In this document: piece after piece, positions 27,451-40,500 of the stretch | Layout of the letters: each line of letters starts with the position of its first letter | Position numbering within the stretch: position 1 is the first letter of the stretch | DNA from: Amaranthus tricolor | Lineage: Eukaryota; Streptophyta; Magnoliopsida; Caryophyllales; Amaranthaceae | Direction of reading: 5' to 3' | Assembly: GCF_026212465.1 (NCBI RefSeq) | Contig: NC_080049.1 | Location: 4,055,362 to 4,119,361 of the forward strand | Length of the DNA: 64,000 bases | Translations under genes and position numbers: made by a program | Notes under the pieces: model-generated | Told to the model about the DNA's origin: nothing | Databases searched by the model: none | Seen by the model: the letters and a program-made list of their open reading frames with translations, nothing else

Positions 27451-27655
27451 TATTCATATTCTAGTAATTACGTGTTAAGTTTTTATTTTAAGGGTTTTTA
27501 AGCATTTTATTCACTTTTGCACAAAAGTAACTCAAACTGTGTTTATTTTGCACGAAACTTGGTACACAACACGAGTTTGTATATATTTTTGTTTTAAAGT
27601 AGCTAGAATTGAAAATCTTAGTAATATGCTAGAAATTGCGTGTTAAGTTGCGATT
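27451..27655 (+). repeat. Empty-site paralogue of the plastid insertion
   Basis: This monomer pair carries the left-flank variants (TATTCTAGTAATTACG, AAGTTTTTATTTTAAGG) and the right-flank variants (CACAACACGAG, GATTTGAAGGG, then CCATGTGCTAC near 27795) that otherwise border the plastid inserts. Between them is uninterrupted satellite, GTAACTCAAACTGTGTTTAT. The bases at 27532-27545 occupy the place of the insert. It is either the ancestral uninserted unit or a recombinant that lost the insert; clean satellite at the join favours the first. Confidence 0.75.
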
Positions 27656-30600
27656 TGAAGGGTTTTTTAGCGTTTTTGGCACTTTTTACGCAATAAAGTA
27701 GCTCAAACTTGGTTTGTTTTGCTTGAAATTTGGCACACAACATTATTTGGTATATATTATTGTGTTGAAGTAGTTAGAATTTAAAATCATAACCATGTGC
27801 TACAAAATACGTGTTCAGTTGCGATTTTACGGGTTTTTAAGTGTTTTTGCCACTTTTGCGCAATAAAGTAGCTAAAACTTGGTTTGTTTTCCACAAAACT
27901 TGGTATACAACACTATTTGGTATATATTATTGTGTTGAAGTGGTTAGAATTGAAAATCATAGTCATATGCTAGAAATTACGTGTTAAGTTGCGATGTTCT
28001 GCGTTTTTATGTGTTTTTACCACTTTTGCACAAAAAGTAACTCAAACTTGGTTTGTTTTGCACGAAACTTGGTACACAACACTAGTTTGTATATATTATT
28101 GTTTTAAAGTAGTTAGAATTTAAAATCATAGTAATATGCCAGAAATTGCGTGTTAAGTTGCGATTTTATGTGTTTTTAAGCGTTTTTGCCACTTTTGCGC
28201 ATAAAGTAGCTCAAACTTGGTTTGTTTTGCACAAAACTTGGCACACAACACTATTTTGTATATGTTATTATGTTGAAGTTGTTAGAATTGAAAATCATAG
28301 TCATATGCTAGAAATTACGTGTTAAGTTTCGATTTTATGGGTTTTTTAAGCATTTTATTCACATTTGCACAAAAAGTAACTCAAACTGTGTTTATTTTGC
28401 ACGAAACTTGGTACACAACACTAGTTTGTATATATTATTGTTTTAAAGTAGTTAGAATTGAAATCTTAGTAATATGCTAGAAATTGCGTGTTAAGTTGCG
28501 ATTTAAAGGGTTTTTTAGAGTTTTGGCACTTTTACGCATAAAGTAGCTCAAACTTGGTTTGTTTTGCTTGAAATTTGGCACACAACACTAATTTGTATAT
28601 AATATTGTGTTGAAGTGGTTAGAATTTTAAAATCATAACCATATGCTACAAAATACGTGTTCAGTTGCGATTTTACGGGTTTTTAAGTGTTTTTTGCCAC
28701 TTTTTGCGCATAAAGTAGCTAAAACTTGGTTTGTTTTGCACAAAACTTGGTATACAACACTATTTTGTATATATTATTGGGTTGAAGTGGTTAGAATTGA
28801 AAATCATAGTCATATGCTAGAAATTACGTGTTAAGTTGCGATGTTCTGCGTTTTTAAGTGTTTTTACCACTTTTGCACAAAAAGTAACTCAAACTTGGTT
28901 TGTTTTGCACGAAACTTGGTACACAACACTAGTTTGTATATATTATTGTTTTAAAGTAGTTAGAAAGTAAAATCATAGTAATATGCTAGAAATTGCGTGT
29001 TAAGTTGCGATTTTATGTGTTTTTATGCGTTTTTTCCCACTTTTGCGCATAAAAGTAGCTCAAAGTTGGTTTTTTTTTTGCACGAAACTTGGCACACAAC
29101 ACTATTTGGTATATATTATTGTATTGAAGTGGTTATAATATGCTAGAAATTACGTGTTAAGTTGCGATTTTAAAATTTTTAAGCGTTTTAGCCACTTTTG
29201 CACATAAAGTAGCTCAAACTTGGTTTGTTTTACACGAAACTTGGTACACAACAGTATTTGGTATATGTTATTGTGTTGAAGTGGTTAGAATTGGAAATCA
29301 TAGTGATATGCTAGAGAACTACGTGTTAAGTTGCGATTTTATGCGTTTTTTGCCACTTTTGCGCATAAAGTAGCTCAAACTTGGTTTGTTTCGCACGAAA
29401 CCTTGGCACAACAGTATTTGGTATATATTATTGTGTTCAAGTGGTTAGAATTGAAAATCATAGTCATATGCAAGAAATTACGTGTTAAGTTGCGATTTTA
29501 AAGGTTTTTTAAGCGTTTTGGCCACTTTTGCGCATAAAGTAGCTCAAACTTGGTTTGTTTTGCACGAAACTTGGCAAACAACATTATTTGGTATATATTA
29601 TTGTGTTGAAGTGGTTAAAATTGAAAATCATAGTCATATGCTAGAAATTACAAGTTATGTTGCGACGTTATTCATTTTTAAGCGTTTTTGCCACTTTTGC
29701 ACATAAAGTAACTCTAACTTGGTTTGTTTTGCACGAAACTTGGCACACAACACTATTTGGTATATATTATTGTGTTGAAGTGGTTAGAATTGAAAATCAT
29801 AGTCATATGTTAGAAATTACGTGTTAAGTTGCAATTTTAAGGGTTTTTAAGCGTTTTTGCCACTTTTGCGCATATAGTAGCTCAAACTTGGTTTGTTTTA
29901 CACGAAACTTGGCACACAACACTATTTGGTATATATTATTGTGTTGAAGTGGTTAGAATTGAAAATCATAGTCATATGCTAGAAATTGCGTGTTAAGTTG
30001 CGATTTTATGTGTTTTTGCCACTTTTGCGCATAAAGTAGCTAAAACTTGGTTTGTTTTACACGAAACTTGGCACAAATTACTATTTGGCATATATTATTG
30101 TGTTGAAGTGGTTAGAATTTAAAATCATAGTCATATGCTAGAAATTGCGTGTTAAGTTGCGATTTTATGTGTTTTTGCCACTTTTGCGCATAAAGTATCT
30201 CAAACTTGGTTTGTTTTGCACGAAACTTGGCACACAACACTATTTGGTATATGTTATTGTGTTGAAGTGGTTAGAATTGGAAATCATTGTGACATGCTAG
30301 AAATTACATTTCAAGTTGCGATTTTAAGGGTTTTTAAGTGTTTTTGCCACTTTTGCCAACAAAGTACCTCAAACTTGGTTTGTTTTGCACGAAATTTGGC
30401 ACACCACAATATTTGGTATACATTATTGTGTTGAAGTGGTTAGAATTGAAAATCATAGTCATATGCTAGAAATTACGTGTTATGTTGCGCTTTTAAGGGT
30501 TTTTTAGCGTTTTGGCACTTTTACGCATAAAGTAGCTCATACTAGGTTTGTTTTGCTTGAAATTTGGCACACAACACTATTTGGTATATATTATTGTGTT

Positions 30601-33600
30601 GAAGTGGTTAGAATTTAAAATCATAATCATATACTACAAAATACGTGTTCAGTTGCGATTTTACGGGTTTTTAAGTGTTTTTGCAACTGTTGCGTATAAA
30701 GTAGCTAAAACTTGGTTTGTTTTGCACAAAACTTGGTATACAACACTATTTGGTATATATTATTGGTGTTGAAGTGGTTAGAATTGAAAATCATAGTCAT
30801 ATGCTAGAAATTACGTGTTAAGTTGCGATGTTCTGCGTTTTAAGTGTTTTTACCACTTTTGCACAAAAAGTAACTCAAACTTGGTTTGTTTTGCACGAAA
30901 CTTGGTACACAACACTAGTTTGTATATATTATTGTTTTAAAGTAGTTAGAATTGAAAATCATAGTAATATGCTAGAAATTGCATGTTAAGTTGCGATTTT
31001 ATGTGTTTTTAAGCGTTTTTGCCACTTTTGCGCATAAAGTAGCTCAAACTTGGTTTGTTTTGCACAAAACTTGGATACAACACTATTTGGTATATATTAT
31101 TGTGTTGAAGTGGTTAGAATTGAAAATCATAGTCATATGCTAGAAATTACGTGTTAAGTTGCGATGTTCTGCGTTTTTATGTGTTTTTACCACTTTTGCA
31201 CAAAAAGTAACTCAAACTTGGTTTGTTTTGCACGAAACTTGGTACACAACACTAGTTTGTATATATTATTGTTTTAAAGTAGTTAGAATTTAAAATCATA
31301 GTAATATGCCAGAAATTGCGTGTTAAGTTGCGATTTTATGTGTTTTTAAGCGTTTTTGCCACTTTTGCGCATAAAGTAGCTCAAACTTGGTTTGTTTTGC
31401 ACAAAACTTGGCACACAACACTATTTTGTATATGTTATTATGTTGAAGTTGTTAGAATTGAAAATCATAGTCATATGCTAGAAATTACGTGTTAAGTTTC
31501 GATTTTATGGGTTTTTAAGCATTTTATTCACATTTGCACAAAAAGTAACTCAAACTGTGTTTATTTTGCACGAAACTTGGTACACAACACTAGTTTGTAT
31601 ATATTATTGTTTTAAAGTAGTTAGAATTGAAAATCTTAGTAATATGCTAGAAATTGCGTGTTAAGTTGCGATTTAAAGGGTTTTTTAGAGTTTTGGCACT
31701 TTTACGCATAAAGTAGCTCAAACTTGGTTTGTTTTGCTTGAAATTTGGCACACAACACTAATTTGTATATAATATTGTGTTGAAGTGGTTAGAATTTAAA
31801 ATCATAACCATATGCTACAAAATACGTGTTCAGTTGCGATTTTACGGGTTTTTAAGTGTTTTGCCACTTTTGCGCATAAAGTAGCTAAAACTTGGTTTGT
31901 TTTGCACAAAACTTGGTATACAACACTATTTTGTATATATTATTGGGTTGAAGTGGTTAGAATTGAAAATCATAGTCATATGCTAGAAATTACGTGTTAA
32001 GTTGCGATGTTCTGCGTTTTTAAGTGTTTTTACCACTTTTGCACAAAAAGTAACTCAAACTTGGTTGTTTTGCACGAAACTTGGTACACAACACTAGTTT
32101 GTATATATTATTGTTTTAAAGTAGTTAGAAAGTAAAATCATAGTAATATGCTAGAAATTGCGTGTTAAGTTGCGATTTTATGTGTTTTTATGCGTTTTTC
32201 CCACTTTTGCGCAATAAAGTAGCTCAAAGTTGGTTTTTTTTGCACGAAACTTGGCACACAACACTATTTGGTATATATTATTGTATTGAAGTGGTTTATA
32301 ATATGCTAGAAATTACGTGGTTAAGTTGCGATTTTAAAAATTTTTAAGCGTTTTAGCCACTTTTGCACATAAAGTAGCTCAAACTTGGTTTGTTTACACG
32401 AAACTTGGTACACAACAGTATTTGGTATATGTTATTGTGTTGAAGTGGTTAGAATTGGAAATCATAGTGATATGCTAGAAACTACGTGTTAAGTTGCGAT
32501 TTTATGCGGTTTTTGCCACTTTTGCGCATAAAGTAGCTCAAACTTGGTTTGTTTCGCACGAAACTTGGCACAACAGTATTTGGTATATATTATTGTGTTC
32601 AAGTGGTTAGAATTGAAAATCATAGTCATATGCAAGAAATTACGTGTTAAGTTGCGATTTTAAAGGTTTTTAAGCGTTTTGGCCACTTTTGCGCATAAAG
32701 TAGCTCAAACTTGGTTTGTTTTGCACGAAACTTGGCAAACAACATTATTTGGTATATATTATTGTGTTGAAGTGGTTAAAATTGAAAATCATAGTCATAT
32801 GCTAGAAATTACAAGTTATGTTGCGACGTTATTCATTTTTAAGCGTTTTTGCCACTTTTGCACATAAAGTAACTCTAACTTGGTTTGTTTTGCACGAAAC
32901 TTGGCACACAACACTATTTGGTATATATTATTGTGTTGAAGTGGTTAGAATTGAAAATCATAGTCATATGTTAGAAATTACGTGTTAAGTTGCAATTTTA
33001 AGGGTTTTTAAGCGTTTTTGCCACTTTTTGCGCATATAGTAGCTCAAACTTGGTTTGTTTTACACGAAACTTGGCACACAACACTATTTGGTATATATTA
33101 TTGTGTTGAAGTGGTTAGAATTGAAAATCATAGTCATATGCTAGAAATTGCGTGTTAAGTTGCGATTTTATGTGTTTTTGCCACTTTTGCGCATAAAGTA
33201 GCTAAAACTTGGTTTGTTTTACACGAAACTTGCACAAATTACTATTTGGCATATATTATTGTGTTGAAGTGGTTAGAATTTAAAATCATAGTCATATGCT
33301 AGAAATTGCGTGTTAAGTTGCGATTTTATGTGTTTTTGCCACTTTTGCGCATAAAGTATCTCAAACTTGGTTTGTTTTGCACGAAACTTGGCACACAAAC
33401 ACTATTTGGTATATGTTATTGTGTTGAAGTGGTTAGAATTGGAAATCATTGTGACATGCTAGAAATTACATTTCAAGTTGCGATTTTAAGGGTTTTTTAA
33501 GTGTTTTTGCCACTTTTGCCAATAAAGTACCTCAAACTTGGTTTTGTTTTGCACGAAATTTGGCACACCACAATATTGGTATACATTATTGTGTTGAAGT

Positions 33601-34109
33601 GGTTAGAATTGAAAATCATAGTCATATGCTAGAAATTACGTGTTATGTTGCGCTTTTAAGGGTTTTTTTAGCGTTTTGGCACTTTTACGCATAAAGTAGC
33701 TCATACTAGGTTTGTTTTGCTTGAAATTTGGCACACAACACTATTTGGTATATATTATTGTGTTGAAGTGGTTAGAATTTAAAATCATAATCATATACTA
33801 CAAAATACGTGTTCAGTTGCGATTTTACGGGTTTTTAAGTGTTTTTGCAACTGTTGCGTATAAAGTAGCTAAACTTGGTTTGTTTTGCACAAAACTTGGT
33901 ATACAACACTATTTGGTATATATTATTGTGTTGAAGTGGTTAGAATTGAAAATCATAGTCATATGCTAGAAATTACGTGTTAAGTTGTGATGTTCTGCGT
34001 TTTTAAGTGTTTTTACCACTTTTGCACAAAAAGTAACTCAAACTTGGTTTGTTTTGCACGAAACTTGGTACACAACACTAGTTTGTATATATTATTGTTT
34101 TAAAGTAGT
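27656..34109 (+). repeat. Satellite up to the gap, ~3.17-kb duplicated blocks, rich in single-base indels
   Basis: Two blocks of about 3,165 bp follow each other (28643/31812 are 3,169 bp apart, 30548/33712 are 3,164 bp). Single-base indels against otherwise identical copies are frequent here: GCAATAAAGTAG near 27690, 27861 and 32214, a nine-T run near 29072, CCTTGGCAC near 29401, and CTAAACTTGG near 33868. They are much rarer before about 26.6 kb. This suggests lower consensus quality near the contig end. No gene is present. Confidence 0.85.
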
Positions 34110-34209
34110 NNNNNNNNNNNNNNNNNNNNNNNNNNNNNNNNNNNNNNNNNNNNNNNNNNNNNNNNNNNNNNNNNNNNNNNNNNNNNNNNNNNNNNNNNNN
34201 NNNNNNNNN
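34110..34209. other. Assembly gap (100 N)
   Basis: Exactly 100 N characters, a length conventionally used for a gap of unknown size. Satellite orientation differs on the two sides, so the order and orientation of the joined contigs should not be taken as proven. Confidence 0.99.
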
Positions 34210-34532
34210 GCATTTCTGCCAAAAAAAACCTCTTCAAAAATCTTCTAAGTATTGGATGCTGACCCGGCCGGGTATGTGGAAACCCGCCCGGGTGCGTGTC
34301 TTTGTCAGCACAAAATTGATACTTCGAGTAGCTTACGACCTTTCAACTTGCAAATCTCGCTCCGAGGGTCGATTCCTGGCCTAATTAGAGCTTTATTCCT
34401 ACAAAACAGATGGGAAACAAACACTCCAACCAAGTATAAAAACCAATGGAAAAATGAAGCATAATACGCGAGAAATGCTATGAAAATGCAATGGGGGAAT
34501 GGTAAGAAATAGTATATAAAACATGCACATCA
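34210..34532. other. Non-satellite sequence between gap and second array
   Basis: These 323 bp do not resemble the satellite, the plastid insert or the LTR. They contain a perfect 12-bp palindrome, ACCCGGCCGGGT, at 34262-34273 and a near copy, ACCCGCCCGGGT, at 34281-34292, unusually GC-rich for this window. A 70-codon frame at 34252-34464 has no recognisable motif and is not called. The segment may be the end of another transposable element, but I recognise no family. Satellite starts at GTGCAAAACAAACC, 34533. Confidence 0.6.
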
Positions 34533-37500
34533 GTGCAAAACAAACCAAGTTTGAGCTACTTTATGCGCAAAGTTGGCAAAAACGCATAAAAACCCTTAAA
34601 AGCTCAACTTAACACGTAATTTCTAGCATATGACTATGATTTTAAATTCTAACCACTTCAACACAATAATATAAACCAGATAGTGTTGTGTGCAAAGTTG
34701 CGTGCAAAACAAACCAAGTTTGAGCTCCTTTATGCGCAAATGTGGCAAAAACGCATAAAAACCCCTAAAATCGCAACTTAACACGTAATTTCTAACATAT
34801 GACTATGATTTTTATTTTTAACCATTTCAACACAATAATATATACAAAATAGTGTTGTGTGCCAAGTTTCGTTGAAAACATATCAAGTTTGAGCTACTTT
34901 ATGCACAAAAGTGGCAAAAACGCTTAAAAACCCTTAAAAGCTCAACTTAACACGTAATTTCTATCATATGACTATTTTCAATTTTTAACCACTTCAACAC
35001 AATAATATATACCAAATAGTGTTGTGTGCCAAGTTTCGTACAAAACAAAACCAGGTTTTGAGCTACTCTATGCGCTAAAGTGGTAAGAACGCTTAAAAAC
35101 GCATAAAATCTCAACTTAACACATAATTTCTAGCATATGACTATGATTTTAAATTCTATCCACTTCAACACAATAATATATACCAAACATTATTGTGTGC
35201 CAAGTTACGTGCAAAACAAACCCAGTTTGAGCCACTTTATGCGAAAAAGTGGCAAAAATTCTTAAAAAACCCTTAAAAGCTCAAATCAACACGTAATTTC
35301 TAGCATATGACTATGATTTTCAATTCTAACCACTTCAACACAATAATATATTTAAAACAGTGTTGTGTGCCTAGTTTCATACAAAACAAACCAAGTTTGA
35401 GCTACTTTATGCGCAAAGTTGGCAAAAACGCATAAAAACCCTTAAAAGCTCAACTTAACACGTAATTTCTAGCATATGACTATGATTTTAAATTCTAACC
35501 ACTTTAACAAAATAACATATTCCAAACAGTGTTGTGCGCCTAGTTTTGTGCAAAACAAACCAAGTTTGAGCTACTTTATGCGCAAAAGTGGCAAAAAACG
35601 CTTTAAAACCCTTAAAATCGCAACTTAACACGTAATTTCTAGCGTATGAATATGATTTTCAATTCAAACCCACTTCAATACAATATATACCAAATATTGT
35701 TGTGTGCCAATTTTCGTGCAAAACAAATCAAGTTTGAGCTATTTTATGCGCTAAATTGGCAAAAACGCTTGAAAAACCCATAAATGCTCAACTTAACACG
35801 CAATTTCTAACATATGACTATGATTTTCAATTCTAACCACTTAAACACAATAATATATACCAAATAGTGTTGTGTGCCAAGTTGCGTGCAAAACAAACCA
35901 AGTTTGAGCTTCTTTATGCGCAAAAGTGGCAAAAACGCTTAAAAACCCTTAAAAGCTCAACTTAACACGTAATTTCTAGCATAAGAGTATGATTTTCAAT
36001 TCTAACCACTTCAACACAATAATATATACCAAATAGTTTTTGTGTGCAAAGTTACGTGCAAAACAAACCAAGTTTGAGCTACTTTATGCGCAAATGTGGC
36101 AAAAACGCTTAAAAATCCTTAAAATCGCAACTTAACACGTATTCTAACATATGACTATGATTTTCAATTTTAACTATTTCAAAACAATAATATATACCAA
36201 ATAGTGTTGTGTGCCATGTTTCGTTGAAAACAAATCAAGTTTGAGCTACTTTAAGCGCAAAAGTGGCAAAAACGCTTAAAAACCCTTAAAAGTTCAACTT
36301 AACACGTAATTTCTAGCATATGACTATGATTTTCATTTTTAACCACTTCAACACAATAATATATACCAAATAGTGTTGTGTGCCAACATTCGTACAAAAC
36401 AAAACCAGGTTTGAGCTACTCTATGCGTTCAAGTGGCAAGAACGCTTAAAAACCCTTAAAAGCTCAACTTAACACGTAATTTCTAGCATATGACTCTGAT
36501 TTTCAATTCTAACCACTTCAACACAATAATATATTTCAAACAGTGTTGTGTGCCTAGTTTCGTGCAAAACAAACCAAGTTTGAGCTATTTTATGCGCAAA
36601 GTTGGCAAAAACGCATAAAAACCCTTAAAAGCTCAACTTAACACGTAATTTCTAGCATATGACTATGATTTCAAATTCTAACCACTTCAACACAATAATA
36701 TAAACCAGATAGTGTTGTGTGCAAAGTTGCGTGCAAAACAAACCAAGTTTGAGCTCCTTTATGCGCAAATGTGGCAAAAACGCATAAAAACCCCTAAAAT
36801 CGCAACTTAACACGTAATTTCTAACATATGACTATGATTTTTATTTTTAACCATTTCAACACAATAATATATACAAAATAGTGTTGTGTGCCAAGTTTCG
36901 TTGAAAACATATCAAGTTTGAGCTACTTTATGCGCAAAAGTGGCAAAAACGCTTAAAAACCCTTAAAAACTCAACTTAACACGTAATTTCTATCATATGA
37001 CTATTTTCAATTTTTAACCACTTCAACACAATAATATATACCAAATAGTGTTGTGTGCCAAGTTTCGTACAAAACAAAACCAGGTTTGAGCTACTCTATG
37101 CGCTAAAGTGGTAAGAACGCTTAAAAATGCATAAAATCTCAACTTAACACATAATTTCTAGCATATGACTATGATTTTAAATTCTATCCACTTCAACACA
37201 ATAATATATACCAAACATTATTGTGTGCCAAGTTACGTGCAAAACAAACCCGGTTTGAGCCACTTTATGCGAAAAAGTGGCAAAAATTCTTAAAAACCCT
37301 TAAAAGCTCAAATCAACACGTAATTTCTAGCATATGACTATGATTTTCAATTCTAACCACTTCAACACAATAATATATTTAAAACAGTGTTGTGTGCCTA
37401 GTTTCATGCAAAACAAACCAAGTTTGAGCTACTTTATGCGCAAAGTTGGCAAAAACGCATAAAAACCCTTAAAAGCTCAACTTAACACGTAATTTCTAGC

Positions 37501-40500
37501 ATATGACTATGATTTTAAATTCTAACCACTTCAACAAAATAATATATTCCAAACAGTGTTGTGCGCCTAGTTTTGTGCAAAACAAACCAAGTTTGAGCTA
37601 CTTTATGCGCAAAAGTGGCAAAAACGCTTTAAAACCCTTAAAATCGCAACTTAGCACGTAATTTCTAGCGTATGAATATGATTTTCAATTCAAACCCACT
37701 TCAATACAATATATACCAAATATTGTTGTGTGCCAATTTTCGTGCAAAATAAATCAAGTTTGTGAGCTATTTTATGCGCTAAATTGGCAAAAACGCTTGA
37801 AAACCCATAAATGCTCAACTTAACACGCAATTTCTAACATATGACTATGATTTTCAATTCTAACCACTTAAACACAATAATATATACCAAATAGTGTTGT
37901 GTGCCAAGTTGCGTGCAAAAAAAACCAAGTTTGAGCTTCTTTATGCGCAAAAGTGGCAAAAACGCTTAAAAACCCTTAAAAGCTCAACTTAACACGTAAT
38001 TTCTAGCATAAGAGTATGATTTTCAATTCTAACCACTTCAACACAATAATATATACCAAATAGTTTTGTGTGCAAAGTTACGTGAGAAACAAACCAAGTT
38101 TGAGCTACTTTATGCGCAAATGTGGCAAAAACGCTTAAAAATCCTTAAAATCGCAACTTAACACGTATTCTAACATATGACTATGATTTTCAATTTTAAC
38201 TATTTCAAAACAATAATATATACCAAATAGTGTTGTGTGCCATGTTTCGTTGAAAACAAATCAAGTTTGAGCTACTTTAAGCGCAAAAGTGGCAAAAAAC
38301 GCTTAAAAACCCTTAAAAGCTCAACTTAACACGTAATTTCTAGCATATGACTATGATTTTCATTTTTAACCACTTCAACACAATAATATATACCAAATAG
38401 TGTTGTGTGCCAACGTTCGTACAAAACAAAACCAGGTTTGAGCTACTCTATGCGCTCAAGTGGCAAGAACGCTTAAAAACCCTTAAAAGCTCAACTTAAC
38501 ACGTAATTTCTAGCATATGACTCTGATTTTCAATTCTAACCATTTCAACACAATAATATATTTCAAACAGTGTTGTGTGCCTAGTTTCGTGCAAAACAAA
38601 CCAAGTTTGAGCTACTTTATGCGCAAAGTTGGCAAAAACGCATAAAAAACCCTTAAAAGCTCAACTTAACACGTAATTTCTAGCATATGACTATGATTTT
38701 AAATTCTAACCACTTCAACACAATAATATAAACCAGATAGTGTTGTGTGCAAAGTTGCGTGCAAAACAAACCGAGTTTGAGCTCCTTTATGCGCAAATGT
38801 GGCAAAAACGCATAAAAACCCCTAAAATCGCAACTTAACACGTAATTTCTAACATATGACTATGATTTTTATTTTTAACCATTTCAACACAATAATATAT
38901 ACAAAATAGTGTTGTGTGCCAAGTTTCGTTGAAAACATATCAAGTTTGAGCTACTTTATGCGCAAAAGTGGCAAAAACGCTTAAAAACCCTTAAAAACTC
39001 AACTTAACACGTAATTTCTATCATATGACTATTTTCAATTTTTAACCACTTCAACACAATAATATATACCAAATAGTGTTGTGTGCCAAGTTTCGTACAA
39101 AACAAAACCAGGTTTGAGCTACTCTATGCGCTAAAGTGGTAAGAACGCTTAAAAATGCATAAAATCTCAACTTAACACATAATTTCTAGCATATGACTAT
39201 TATTTTAAATTCTATCCACTTCAACACAATAATATATACCAAACATTATTGTGTGCCAAGTTACGTGCAAAACAAACCCAGTTTTGAGCCACTTTATGCG
39301 AAAAAGTGGCAAAAATTCTTAAAAACCCTTAAAAGCTCAAATCAACACGTAATTTCTAGCATATGACTATGATTTTCAATTCTAACCACTTCAACACAAT
39401 AATATATTTAAAACAGTGTTGTGTGCCTAGTTTCATGCAAAACAAACCAAGTTTGAGCTACTTTATGCGCAAAGTTGGCAAAAACGCATAAAAACCCTTA
39501 AAAGCTCAACTTAACACGTAATTTCTAGCATATGACTATGATTTTAAATTCTAACCACTTCAACAAAATAATATATTCCAAACAGTGTTGTGCGCCTAGT
39601 TTTGTGCAAAACAAACCAAGTTTGAGCTACTTTATGCGCAAAAGTGGCAAAAACGCTTTAAAACCCTTAAAATCGCAACTTAGCACGTAATTTCTAGCGT
39701 ATGAATATGATTTTCAATTCAAACCCACTTCAATACAATATATACCAAATATTGTTGTGTGCCAATTTTCGTGCAAAATAAATCAAGTTTGTGAGCTATT
39801 TTATGCGCTAAATTGGCAAAAACGCTTGAAAACCCATAAATGCTCAACTTAACACGCAATTTCTAACATATGACTATGATTTTCAATTCTAACCACTTAA
39901 ACACAATAATATATACCAAATAGTGTTGTGTGCCAAGTTGCGTGCAAAACAAACCAAGTTTGAGCTTCTTTATGCGCAAAAGTGGCAAAAACGCTTAAAA
40001 ACCCTTAAAAGCTCAACTTAACACGTAATTTCTAGCATAAGAGTATGATTTTCAATTCTAACCACTTCAACACAATAATATATACCAAATAGTTTTGTGT
40101 GCCAACGTTCGTACAAAACAAAACCAGGTTTGAGCTACTCTATGCGCTCAAGTGGCAAGAACGCTTAAAAACCCTTAAAAGCTCAACTTAACACGTAATT
40201 TCTAGCATATGACTCTGATTTTCAATTCTAACCACTTCAACACAATAATATATTTCAAACAGTGTTGTGTGCCTAGTTTCGTGCAAAACAAACCAAGTTT
40301 GAGCTACTTTATGCGCAAAGTTGGCAAAAACGCATAAAAACCCTTAAAAGCTCAACTTAACACGTATTCTAACATATGACTATGATTTTCAATTTTAACT
40401 ATTTCAAAACAATAATATATACCAAATAGTGTTGTGTGCCATGTTTCGTTGAAAACAAATCAAGTTTGAACTACTTTAAGCGCAAAAGTGGCAAAAACGC

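Noticed and set aside
60..33969. Many 60-102-codon frames in the left array (and 79-codon frames at 46099, 48301 and 49485 in the right array) with recurring peptides such as FLSVFATFAHKVAQTWFVLH.
   Set aside because: They are one to two satellite monomers read through. 169 bp is not a multiple of three, so the frame changes at each monomer and the same peptides recur in mixed order. No start context, no conserved domain and no coding bias.
1..34109. A CRISPR-like array (regular repeats with variable parts).
   Set aside because: Repeats are head-to-tail monomers of about 169 bp with no short repeat/spacer structure and no cas genes. The sequence is plant nuclear DNA.
34054..34464. Frames running through or beside the N gap.
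   Set aside because: One is translated through N characters. The other (34252-34464) has no motif and lies in unexplained sequence of only 323 bp.
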